DNA of 64,000 nucleotides from positions 16,383,289 to 16,447,288 of the forward strand of contig NC_045146.1 of the NCBI RefSeq assembly GCF_008831285.2. Reading direction: 5' to 3'. Below, one piece after another: positions 24,767 to 37,082 of the stretch. Both the position numbers and the translations under genes were made by a program. The notes under the pieces were generated by a model. That model made no database searches. It was not told the origin of the DNA and saw nothing but the letters and a program-made list of their open reading frames with translations. This DNA is from Nymphaea colorata (lineage: Eukaryota; Streptophyta; Magnoliopsida; Nymphaeales; Nymphaeaceae). Numbering within the stretch: position 1 is the first letter of the stretch; every line of letters begins with the position of its first letter.

Positions 24767-27700
24767 TCATCTGATCAATATACATCTGATTGGAGATCCC
24801 TCAGAGCCAACCAAGCGAAGCGGTAGGCAATGTAAAGAGTAGATACCAGGCTCAACCTCGTCAAGCATTAAGCCTTCCACAAGGATAATTTCCTGCCACA
24901 TTTGGAATCAGTCACTGTTTAATCTAACGTTGTCCATAGTCAAAGCCACAAACATTTTTTCTTCATCATAAAATTGGGAAAGACTAAGCATACAAAAGTT
25001 ATCATATTAGACAAAAACAGAATCCTCATTAACCTAAAATCTGTATCTTAGTTCATATCCCATACGTCATATTTTGTAGGTAACCACAGATAGCCATTCA
25101 CCGAATCAGTATCACCATATGTGCATCAAATGGCAGGTACCGTATCAAGAAAAAAGGAGAACCCAAATTTAACTTGATCTTCTAATTTGAGTACAAGAAA
25201 ACTTGAGGAATGACAACACATGCCCCTTCCAAATTTGGTTCAGTTACTAAAGTTCAGCATATTCTGCTTCTTAATGGTAATGCACATATTATAGGATAAT
25301 GGCCCTAGACAGGTAGGATTTTGGATTAGAAGTAGACTAGTAGGTACACCGTTCAAACTGTGGAGACCAACCCTGAATGACTTTGTAATTCTCATTTACG
25401 AAAAAGTCTCATCGTGCTATATTTTTTTATTTTTTACAGGAACATGACGCAAATAGGCTACTGTACTCAAATCATGTGCACCGTGGATATGCAGCTACCA
25501 AAAATTGAAGATTATTATACTTTATGCTCTAAATAAATGCATATATTTCTCTCAACCATACCAGCATTCATGTGAGAAAGACATAAGAACATGACAATTG
25601 ACATGATCGAGAATACATGGAAAAAATTATTTTTATCTGATATATATATATATATAAAACATAATCTGTTAAAAAATAGCTAATTGAAAATTTATCCCTG
25701 GGAACTATGTCAGCATTTTGAAAATCTAGTGACACAAATGAGAGATCCTGAAACATACAGCAATCCCTTTACCTAAAATCATTTTATTCAAAATTCACCA
25801 ATTTTACGACAGCCTTGGCCCCTTCGACATTATTTCAGAGAATGTAATATATAATAACTTGTAAACCGAGAAAAGCCTGCGTTCCTAAAGTAGCAGAAAA
25901 TGGAAAAGCATGGAACAAATATTGTCTACATTAGGGTGTGAGTGGCAAGATGGGGTGTCTCAGACTCTGTCTCTTGTCGCCACTTTGCAACTCCAGGAGT
26001 GTGAAAGCTCAGTGTATTTTCAGGACAAACGAGAATGAATATCTTGTGTTTGAGACACACAGTGGTTGAGATGGAGTGCTTCAAACGTAGTCCACCTATG
26101 TAAATATGTCCTTGATAATAAGATCCGGAATAGGAGCCACTCTCTCAGATCTCATGTCAAAATCAAGGTAGCAGAAGCATACTTTCATAATGTAAAAAAC
26201 CCACATATAAAACAAATTCTTTCAGATGGTTGATAATAGTCAAAAAGAAAAAAAAAATCTTCGTACAAACAGTAAGTTCAATATCACTGAACAGAACAAT
26301 AAGAGATAGTGCCGAACCTTGCTCTTCAGAAGAACCAAATGAGCTGGAATCAAGTCATTTTCATATGCAGCAACAGAAAGATAATCAGTTCCTGTTTCAG
26401 ATATAGAAGAGAAACATAATGTCAGGAAGTAATTGAAAGCATTGAAGTACATTGAAAGCTGTACAAAATGACCTTAACCTCAGCAAAGCTGCAAAAGATA
26501 ATTTAGAAAGGAGAAAGGCAAGTTCAAAAACACAAAGTTAAAAGAAAGAACTTCATATGGAACATGTAGAATTCCACCAGTCACTAGAATGTTAAAGCTT
26601 GCCAGACATTATATAAGAATGTAAAACATTTTAAGCATATCTTAGCTTCCAAAAAAATAAGAAGTCTCGCAGTAACTACCCTATGGCACCTAGTGAATTA
26701 GATGAATATGAATTTTCTGTCAATGAAGCTGAGCAAGAAATAGGTATGGCTCATAAATATAACAAAATAAACCAATAAGAAAATAAGTATCCACCAAAAG
26801 TATTCAGTAACGGAATCACATTAAATGAGAATCTCCTCTTTGTAGAGAAAAATAGATGTGTAGATTGGTTTAGACTTTCTGCCTACCAATCAGTTTAATA
26901 TCAGTATTGTCCACCAACCACTGTGCACCATCTTCTGTGAACCCCACGTAACTTGTATCAAACTCCTTTTTCCACATGAGCTTCCTGAGGGAAGAAGAAG
27001 CATGTATCATCTCATAAATGTACCAACATATAATAATTGAACAAGAAAGTTTAATGCTGGAATACACATGAATAGTTAATAATCACAGATCCATGAGCTG
27101 TAACATAAAACATCACCATCACCTTTAAAGGATGATGTTTCTTTTTTGCCATTTCCCTACAGAGAAACAACATGGAGCTGCATCTATTGAAATGGAGAGC
27201 TAAGAATGGATAATCAACAAAATTCATGGACACAACCAAACATCGAAGAAACATCACAATTTCCATTATCGACAAAAGAATATGCACTATACATTGCGAT
27301 TATGGTACTCCTTTGACATGAATATCCTTCAACAAATATTGCATTGCTAGAATTATAAACATAAAGGCATCATATTTTACCCAGATTCTAAAGCTGTAGA
27401 ATTTTTAACCATGCTCCCACCACAAGAAATCTAGCCTAAGTACCTCTGTATGTACTTCTGTAAACCATGCAGTGCCAAGAAAAATATGCTATATGCTACT
27501 TTCTCTTCAAAGAAACCCTCAAACTCAAATATGCAAACAATAAACATATCAAAATGTCCCAAGTCTCATTAAGGTCAAGTTACTATTGGTCACAGTACGT
27601 CAGTTCAACTCCACTAAAGAACTGCACATTGAAGTTTGAACAACTTACAACCTTTTTCTTATTTGCTATACAATGCAGGAAAATACAAGTATATGTACAT

Positions 27701-30700
27701 GATACATTTAAATAAACGATTTGCTTAAGCTACTATCATTATATTTCTAACAAAATGTATATTTGCTATCCAAACAAACCTACAATAGGTGCATGATTGA
27801 CTGTGACAACAGGCAAGAAATTGAGGCAGCAAGAATAAAAGGCTATAAGGTCATCTCATATCTACGTTAATCACATGGCAAACATTGCATCTCCAGTGTG
27901 CCTGTGTGGTGCAAAGACCTAAATGTATATATCAGTATTCAAGGTCCAAACATAATGCAACCAAAATATGCTCTCAGATTTGAAGAAACGGAATGTCCAG
28001 AAAATATTTAATGAATATGACACCAAAAAATTGAAGTTCAGGACTATCTATAGACAAAACACAAAAACTGAAAAGAACATGGTAATAAGTAACCTGTCTG
28101 TGTTTAATGTTCTAAAGAGAACACGCCGTACTCCCTTTGGAATGTTTAATGATTTCATGGCTTCAGCTACAACAACCAAAAGAACTTGCATATTAATTGA
28201 ATCATTGATGACTAGCTCAAATCAATCAGCAGATCAACCTTTCAGATAATTGTGTCCTTTATATGACTTCTCAATACCCTTCTTTTGGTTACTAATCACT
28301 GATTTCAATAAAAGACAGAAAATTATGACAAAGCACAAAGGCTAGTTTCATCCAATGATTAACAGAAAATACAAAGTTCTTACATTTCAAAACCACAGCT
28401 GTAACTGATTCAGCCGAGGAAATTCGTTTTTTTTCTAAACAGAGAATCATATAAATAAGAAAAACATCAAGTTAAAGATGAAAAGCTGTGCTACTAAGAA
28501 ATGGATATTGAATCAATCTCTTTACTGCAAAATGCAGGATAGGATCCCCAAACATTTAGAAACAAGCTTCAAGGATACTTGGTTACATGTGTAAGTGTTA
28601 TATTGACAGCTACTAGCTTCAGTTTTTTAATGGAGCCAAAGGCAACAGAAGGCCCGTGAAGGCTCCAACTCAACTTTACAGCCATGGTGCTATTCTCAGG
28701 CAAGCAATCAAAGAAAAACTAAATGACAAACATCGGCACAAGATACCCTATGCATAGGTTCATCTAACACTAAGAAAGAGCTAACGAATATGTAGCTTAA
28801 AGTGCTTATTGAGGACTGCAAGCAAGTAACTCGATGTCCAAAAATTAATAGGAACATCTTAAAAAATGTTATTGCTGTTGATGGCGGTACACTTATTTTA
28901 GCCACAGACATACATCTCTCGCACACCACACATGCACATATGTGCACACACATCCACAATGAAATTTGTGCACTCAGCAAAGATATAGACCGTTAGTAGA
29001 TGAAAATTGACATGGCAATATGCAGTAATCATTTCCAACCATAGTCATTTCAGTTGTTCTACAAAAGATTCACCAAAGAAACTTTGCACTGTTTAGAAAA
29101 CAGCCACTAAAGTGGCATCCAATCTTTATTAAACTACATAGGTAGCAGTGAAAGTTAGTTCAGCAGACTCACAACAAGAAATAAGTTTGTTAATTTGAAG
29201 TGTGGCAACATCAATATAATCATGGAATTTAAACAACTGTTTGATTGATTAGCCACTAACGGACCAATTAAGCAACCAATTGACTAGTCCATGGGCACAA
29301 AACTGTTAAGACCCAGTTCTCTGGTCTACTCAACTGACTTTAGTTGACTAGCCAAACAGGTCTTTGACTGACAACTCCTTACATTAGGTAAGGACGTAAG
29401 GTATATATATATAAACTTCTTTTAGAAAATATCTTCAAAAAGATGCTATGTTAGTGTAGTAGGAGTGGGTTTTGCGTGTTTAGTTCTGCTTAACATGTTT
29501 TGCTTGCAAAAGGAGTGGGTTTGGGTTTTTACTGTTTAACAGATTACCTGTTCAACCTCTAATAAGTAAACCAATATATAACACTTCCTAAAATGCATTC
29601 TAACAGTAGTCACGAAATGATCTTTCTTGTAGTCAAGCTCCAATACCAGGTACAGTGCGTCTATCATTCAACGGCCCTGTGGTGCCATTCCTCTCTCCCT
29701 GTTGTGCCTTTGCAATCTTAAATAAGGTTATGACTAGCGCTTTGGGTGTTACATTGTTGTTAGAATTTATTTTGTCAGATTGATACAGGAAGCTTGCCTC
29801 CTCTACTGTTGGGGAAATAAAGGGAAAAGATGTGGTATTGGATAAATATGGAAGAAATAATTTTTTTTTCATTTTTTATTCCTGGTTTCCATTTTTTCCT
29901 CTTTTTCATTTACCACTAGCAGGTAGTATTTGATCTTCTTCAGCAGTTTGAAACCCCAGGATTCCAAAACCTAGAGCCAAGAGATTTCCGACCACAGTTG
30001 GGAGAAATTTTGCTCCATGTGCAGTTTCAGTGTGTCGTTTATTATCTTTTATTAATTATACTCTTGACACCAGACTTGTACCGAACAGACCTACCAGTTT
30101 CCACTAGCCTCTTTAGGGCTTGGATAACTAGTGCTTTCTAGAGGCTTAATTCACTTTTTCAAATTTCTGATCTCGATAAAAAACACAGGAACAGACATAC
30201 AAGCGCACCTACATTGTGCATGCAAGCACAAAGACACACAGAGACACAAAATAAACTGGAATATAAATAAAGGTCGTGAGAAACAGAACATGCCTGTTAT
30301 ATTTGTGTCTCTAGGCACGTCAACTAGTAATGCATATCCTGCAACCAGAAAATAATTCCTTCAGATTTCACAGTTGAAGCAACATAGGACAAACAACAGT
30401 AACTTTGAAATCTTGAAATCGGAAAAAAGTAAACATTTCAACAGGAAGCTTAGTAGATTACGGTCTTAAAGCATAACATTTATGAAGCAAAGAACCCTAA
30501 CTCCAAAGTAGAAGGGGATCGACGACGAGTAAACCGAAAAATGCAGAAGAACAAGTAAAAGGGTCGGGAGCAAAGAGAGTACCGTTGAGAACGGCGAGAT
30601 CGAGGGTGTCGACGTCGAACCCGGCTTCGAAGTACTCATCGTAGACGTGGCCGGGGGCGTCGACGTGGGTACCCGAGTGGGTCGGCATCTTGAACTCAGA

Positions 30701-30982
30701 GTTGTTAGCGAGGGAGCCATTCTTCATGCTTTTGGCGAGCCAGACGTAGCGGCCCAGACCCTCGGAGGAGTCCCACGATGGCATGTCTTCTCTGTAGGCG
30801 TGGGTGATGTCGATAATCCGGCGGCCGGAAGGGTCGGCCTTGTCGAGCTCGATGACGTCATTTCTGACGGAACACTCCCCAGAATCGTAACCCGGGTGAG
30901 CACAAAACGAGGCCGAGATTATATCGAAAGATAACAAGAGGAGGAAGAAGAAGAAGGAGTATGCTGTTCTGAGCACCGCCAT
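24767..30982 (-). CDS. CYC1: Cyclase family protein (kynurenine formamidase-like fold), secreted
   Basis: Exons in transcript order are 30982-30583, 30338-30294, 28166-28094, 26984-26887, 26391-26318 and 24892-24767, giving 271 residues with all phases consistent. Residues 1-25 form a hydrophobic signal peptide (a run of Phe and Leu). The cyclase-domain metal-binding motif [11 protein letters not shown] lies near residues 103-113. Conserved segments follow: [60 protein letters not shown] and a C-terminus ending [10 protein letters not shown]. This order and length match Arabidopsis CYCLASE1-3. The substrate of the plant proteins is not settled; they are related to bacterial kynurenine formamidase and have been linked to cell death control and the extracellular matrix. 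Exon 2 ends at a GC donor (ACAG/GCATGT) rather than GT. The gene faces RPB3 head to head. Confidence 0.93.
25639..25656. repeat. Short (TA)n run
   Basis: About nine TA units in the last intron of the cyclase gene. Confidence 0.85.
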
Positions 30983-31600
30983 GGCAAGAGGAGGAAGCGA
31001 GAAAAGAGTGCCTTCTGTGCAGGGAAGTAACCTCCCGGGAGTTCAAGTCTCTGACTTTTTCTCACTCCCAAGTTTTGATCTACATATCGATCCCTACTGT
31101 CAAGGCCCAATGAAGTGTAACGCCCAATGAAGTGTAACAATGGGCAAATTCATCCAACGGATTTTTTTTTTACATAAAACAGATAATTTAAAATTTCAAA
31201 ATAGTAAGAAAATTTGAAAATTTTGGATAAATACAATTATAAAAACACAAACATAAGCAAAACAGGGAAAACAAAAAGAAATCATATTTGCAAGAGAAAG
31301 TGGTACTTTTTTTGGTGGAAATCAGGTTTGTTTTTAGCAACAAATTTCCCAATTAAAGTGTTTTAAATTCAAATAAACGAAAAAAAACGAAAAAAGAAAA
31401 AATGGTGTATATACCCTTTTTGTTCAAGGGCAATAAATATAATTAGCGGCTCAAGTGAAAATGGGTACAAAGTTGCCAACTTCCCACCGGTTCGCGCGTA
31501 TGCGGCCATCTCTCCCGCCCAGACTTCGTCTCGCTTCTTCTGAGGGTTTAGGGTTTCTGCATCAGAGGCAGGGAGGGAGGGAGGGAGAGGGTTATCGGCC
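30983..31600. promoter_or_regulatory. Shared head-to-head promoter region of CYC1 (-) and RPB3 (+)
   Basis: Only 618 bases separate the two start codons, so both promoters lie here. A TGGGCC site II motif is present on the minus strand (GGCCCA at 31104-31109), next to a 17-bp tandem duplication at 31105-31138. A perfect telo-box core (TTTAGGGTTT, reverse of AAACCCTAAA) lies at 31547-31556, about 45 bases before the RPB3 start. TCTCCCGCC at 31511-31519 differs by one base from the E2F consensus. Site II plus telo-box is a known pairing in plant housekeeping and growth-linked promoters. The middle (31150-31440) is very AT-rich. Confidence 0.6.
31105..31138. repeat. 17-bp perfect tandem duplication in the shared promoter
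   Basis: GCCCAATGAAGTGTAAC occurs twice in a row (31105-31121 and 31122-31138). The first copy overlaps a site II element (TGGGCC on the minus strand); in the second the flanking base is changed, which breaks the consensus. Confidence 0.95.
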
Positions 31601-33894
31601 ATGGACGGGGCTTCGTACCAGAGGTTTCCGAGGGTGAAGATCCGAGACATGAAGGATGACTATCTGAAATTCGAGCTCAGGGACACGGACGCGAGCATGG
31701 CCAATGCCCTCCGTCGTGTGATGCTCGTGGAAGTGCCCACCATCGCCATCGATCTCGTCGAGATTGAGAGTAACTCCTCGGTTCTGAACGACGAGTTCAT
31801 TGCCCATCGGCTCGGTCTCATTCCCCTCACCAGTGAGCGGGCCATGGGCATGCGATTTTCCAGGGACTGCGACGCTTGCGACGGAGACGGCCAATGCGAG
31901 TACTGTTCCGTTGAGTTCCACCTCAACGTCAAGTGTACCAGCGACCAGACCCTCGACGTTACCAGCGCTGACCTCCGTAGCTCCGACGACCGCGTCGTGC
32001 CTATTGACGTCGCCGGCCGTGGGTCCTACTCCAATGCATTCGAAGCCTCGGAGCAGAGGTCAGTTTTCTCTTGCTTTGTCTGTTTCGTATCCTCACAATT
32101 TTCGGAATCCTTCGTTTGGTTCATCATCTTTTCTCCTGTTTCTGTATCAAGAAATTACTGTATGGATGCTTGAAAGTCTGTAATATGCTTTATCCCAGAA
32201 CCAGTAGCATGTTGGTATGTGCTAGTGTTAGAAATTCATCGGAACACGAGACGTTCATGAATATTTATGCGTTAGGGTAGCGTATGGGTAACACTCACTT
32301 GCTAGAAAAATGTGGGTAGAGGTTTAAAGTTGCATTTTTTTTTTAACTCAATTATTGCTCTGGCGTTTAGGAATTGAAAGGTAATTTTTTACGACACGTT
32401 GACATATGATCGGGAAAGAAAGCCGGCGAGTAGACACGAGAATTGGACCTAATAATGTATGACAGAAACGTGGCGTGTTTTGGCTCATGCCGTATTTGAA
32501 GTACAGCAATGGTAGTAATAATCGTAGTTCTAGATAGATCGTACTTCCAGATAACAGCAAAATTTTGTGGTGGTTGAGAATGTCATTGCTTCTTTGGAAG
32601 ATCTATTTCTTCTTGATGGGAACAGACATCATGGAAGTTATCTTTATCACCATAACAATCTTTCATCAGTTGAGCTGAATTTACTGTAAGTTGGACGTCC
32701 TCAATAGATATCAATAAATGATGCAGCTCATCATTCCTTAAAGGGTGTTGATTGGACGGATCAACTGAACTGGGATAAGTTGGGAAGTCATATTATGGGG
32801 CAATATGGAACGTCCGACTGAGAAACTATGTTATGTTGTGGAATTTAACGGTGAAATACAATTGGAGCATTCCTAGTTGCCAAATGTTATAGGAATAATG
32901 GCTAAATCTGAGTTTCAATCCCTAAAAGTAATATCAATGTTTGAATTCCGTAAGTTTGATGGTATATCCGGTGAACCTACATTCCTTATAAGAAGGTGAA
33001 TTATCATGTTGAATGCTCACCTTCTGTTATTATTCTTGTATAGAAATTAATAGTCATATTTGCTTCCTGTTTGTTGGAGAAGTTGAATGTGTTTTTCTAA
33101 AGTGATAGTGCATTTGGAAATGAACAATCAGATTTACTGTGTACCTTGATCTCAAAGAAGGTAGGTATGCGCAAATCACTAACAGCACATGGTGTCCTCA
33201 TAGGGAAGGAATTGCGCCCCCAGGACCCATTAACTAAACATAAACTACGTGGTTCATCTCTGCGTGCACGTATGCATTTATTTCCTCAGCATACTTTGCC
33301 CTTGATGTTGAACAAGAAACTGGAGAGGTATAAGAGGATATGGCTCAGCTCATGCACTAGATGGAACTGTTGTCTCATTCTGTTCCTGACATCTTGGGAT
33401 AGCAGAAGAGATATTGCTCATGCTAAGTCAATTTGTAACATAAGCATCCTTGTTATTTCCTTTTTCTTGTATATCCAGTCTTACGTTAGCCTTCAAAAAT
33501 TAATGCATTGTAATTTATGAATGTTAAGCAAGCTTATTTCAAGAAGCAGTGGTCATAAGTAAACTCATAGAAACTGAAAATATGAATAACCTGCATATAC
33601 ATGTACAAGAAATTTGTGCCCACCTATCTAGCATGATATGAAGTATTGAAACTTCAATAATGCACTGACAAGTAAAAACACTCTTAAAGCACAGTAGAAA
33701 ACACTCATAATGTCTAACAGATGTTGTATACATGCATACTTAATCGCAAGTATCCCAAGTACAATGATAAAATTGAAAGAATTTTTGTTGTTTGATCAAT
33801 ATGTTGAATAGACTCTGAAAGCCTGCATACAGGAGGATTGCAACCCAACATACATACAAGTGGATTATCGTATTCGTAACTCCTCGACTAGCTT

Positions 33895-33938
<44 letters not shown>

Positions 33939-34760
33939 CTCAAGTTGTGTTTGGATTTTTTGTTCTCCAATCTCTTTTTTATTTGGTTCCATTTAACTGC
34001 CGCTTTTTGTGCTTATAATATTTCTTTTTGAAATGCTTTTCAATTTGGTGGACCATCTATTTTTTATGTTTTGTAGGGGCATAATAATTGTGAAGCTCCG
34101 TCGTGGCCAAGAACTTAGATTGAGAGCCATAGCAAGAAAGGGTATTGGCAAGGACCATGCAAAATGGTCACCAGCTGCTACAGTGACTTTCATGTATGAA
34201 CCAGAGATTCATATCAATGAGGATCTAATGGAAACTTTGTCGCTTGAAGAAAAACAAGAATGGGTTGAAAGCTGTCCCACTCGAGTTTTTGGCATTGACC
34301 CAAACACGCAACAGGTTAGTGGGGTCCTTTCCTATAACATATTTCCCCAAATTAAATGCCATATCTAGTATTCATAATTTATTTTCTCTAATTTGTTATA
34401 TTAGTTAAGGTTTTGTTTTCCAAGAGTTCCCCTCTCTTTGCATAGCTTTGTATCTCATATATTCTATGTTGGACCTCATGTTCATTGCCATGATTTTCTG
34501 TGCTTTGCCAAGATCTTCAACCAATTAGATAGTATTTTGATCTTCATCTAGCTTTTTATTCTCTTGGATCACCAGGAGAAGGTCACCTTGTTTTGGCAAG
34601 TAGGTCCCTTTGTCCAAAAGTGAGTACTTCATCATGATAGATACTAGATGATCAAGGTATGAGTTAATGCTTTCATTCTTGTTCTAAATCCAGGCCATTC
34701 TTACCATTTTGGTTGAAAAACTTCCCCAAGAAATTTGTATTTTGCTAGGCATTTCATAGG

Positions 34761-34799
<39 letters not shown>

Positions 34800-37082
34800 A
34801 GTGAGTGTGTGTGTGTGTGTTCAAGCTGTAGAGACAATGACATGCGATTTGTATGTTCTACACAATGCACAGATTGTCAGTAAGTTAAGTGAACAATGCA
34901 GGTGCATTTGTAAAAGCTTGGAAAGTGGGGAAAGAATTAGATGCACCTTGTGAACAGTCAGATTATGGCCTTATGGGTCTTAGCAGTTACCACAAAGAGT
35001 TTGGAGAACGAAGAAGAAAAATTTGGAGAGATGGTTTATATTCTAGTAACAGAATGATGGTTGTTACTGCACACAATGATGATACTGACTGATTTTGCTG
35101 ATGCCGGTGTTTCAGGAGGCAAATGGTTTAATTTCTAAAGACTTCCTGTATAGGACCATGGAAATTGAAGTTACAGAAAATCAGACCATGTTGAGTCAAT
35201 ATTCTCAGTCACTGACTCATTGGGAGTAGGAAGTGCAGTTACTTGTACAGGGCTCCGATATAATCATTGACAAGTTTGGCCTAATTGACATTTGATGTCA
35301 TTAGAGTTAGCAGTGGCCTTGTTTTCTTCAAAAAAAAAAGTCAACACAGATAGCACTAGCACTATATCCAACTGTTACACGTGCAGGTATTCAGATTTTA
35401 GTTGATCTTGGACTTGGATACAGGGGCAAGGCTGCACGCCAAGCCCCAAATGTGTTATCAATCAATCTTATTCTCTAACAAAAAGGTTTTTTATTTATCC
35501 TCTTGCCCTAATTTTGTAAAATCATTTGATTTGCATCCCTACTGGAAAATGACTTTTTTTTGCCTGAAAATTAACTCTTTCTATTGATGACCCTGGAGCT
35601 TCTAAAAATTTTGACTCCTCTTCCGCACCTTGAGTAGTGGTTATGGGTTGATAACATGGTAATGCTGTGACATTGACATCTGACGTTTTGGTCCATTAAC
35701 CCTGACCTTAGGCCAGGTTGTGAGTTAACTAACTGGTCAAGCAGGTGTTGAGTTGAGAGGGTTAATTCCAGGAGTTGACATTTGAGTAGTTATGTGGATG
35801 TGTTTGTGCTATAGACAAGGCTTCATTTGGAATTTTGGATGCTACTTCAATTTCATGTTTCTAGTTAAAAATTTGACTGTCTCATGGATTGCTTCTAAAA
35901 GTAACTGAATGATTCTTGGGTAGATAATGCTTAATGTTTCATTCATTTCTTACTGCGTCACTTTGCTTAATTTTATTGTTCGTTGATAATTCGCTGCTTT
36001 GTGGTTTGATCGCTGCTGTTGACTACTTTATTCATCATCAACATTTTGATGACTAGCCCAATTATAGGTTGCTCTTTCACCAGACCTATGCCTTACAAAC
36101 TATTGATTTTTCTGCGAAACCACTTGCCCAGGCTTCCAATTCCTCTTCAGTAAGAAGCTGCCTGCCATCAACGGGTTCCAATTGCTGTTGAACATGCAGA
36201 GAACTGTTATGTTTAAAGAATGGCAGTTCCCTTGAGGGCTGGCCCTCAATTTTTGTATAGCTTTTACTGTAGTAAAGCTTTTTAGCCTCCATTTTGTCCT
36301 GTACATATATTTTTTGTGAAGAAAAGGTTAGGGGGACCTTTCCCCCTGCAGCTGTTTTCTTGGATTAGTTGAATAATGTATCAGTGATCCGGGGGTATCA
36401 GCCATGGTGCTCACTGCTCAGTCTACTGGTCGGCATTGTTAGTTTGTTGAATATTTTCTGAGACGTTAAGCTATATTGATGCTCAATGCTTGGATTTCAA
36501 ATTGAGTCTGGATATTTCTGTAGAGCTTTTGTTGCCAAAAACAGCTTCTTCATGAATCTATTCTTTTTTGTTTAGCTCTGATTTAATCAAGATTTGCTGA
36601 TTTTTACCATGGAAAAGAGAGAAAAAAAGAAACAAAAAGAATCCTGCTTCCATGCTTTCTGAATACAACTTAATCGGTGGTTCTACATTCCTAGTTAAGA
36701 TGTTCTTCATCGTTAACGGTTCTGCTTGAGCACTAAAGAAGGAACAGTGTTTGCTTTAGGAATTTCATCTGTAACACTTCTCAGGGGTGTTATTTTCTTG
36801 CAGGTGGTCGTGGTTGATGCTGAAGCATATACTTATGATGATGAAGTGATCAAGAAAGCAGAAGCTATGGGAAAGTCAGGGCTTGTTGAGATCTATGCTA
36901 AGGAGGATAGCTTCATCTTCACTGTTGAATCCACTGGTGCAATCAAAGCATCACAGATGGTTATAAATGCAATTGAGGTTCTCAAGCAGAAGCTTGATGC
37001 TGTTCGTCCATCACTGGACACAGAGGAAGCTGATGAGCAATTTGGGGAACTGAATCAGCACATGCGGGGCGGAGCAATGTGA
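31601..37082 (+). CDS. NRPB3: DNA-directed RNA polymerase II subunit RPB3
   Basis: Exons 31601-32058, 34077-34314 and 36804-37082 join in phase to give 324 residues (Arabidopsis NRPB3 is about 319). The N-terminal alpha-like dimerisation domain shows [34 protein letters not shown], the alpha-motif of the RpoA/RPB3 family, and [12 protein letters not shown]. The zinc-binding loop has the Cys cluster [13 protein letters not shown]. Exon 2 carries [19 protein letters not shown] and [19 protein letters not shown]. Exon 3 closes the dimerisation fold ([17 protein letters not shown]) and ends with an acidic tail. RPB3 pairs with RPB11 as the assembly platform of Pol II; in plants the same subunit is also used by Pol IV and Pol V. 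Introns are 2.0 and 2.5 kb. The exon 3 acceptor TATTTTCTTGCAG is strong. Confidence 0.97.
33897..33936. repeat. (AT)n microsatellite
   Basis: Twenty uninterrupted AT units in RPB3 intron 1, about 140 bases before exon 2. Confidence 0.95.
34761..34820. repeat. Compound (AT)n(GT)n microsatellite
   Basis: Eight AT units followed by about 22 GT units with two GA interruptions, in RPB3 intron 2. Confidence 0.95.
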
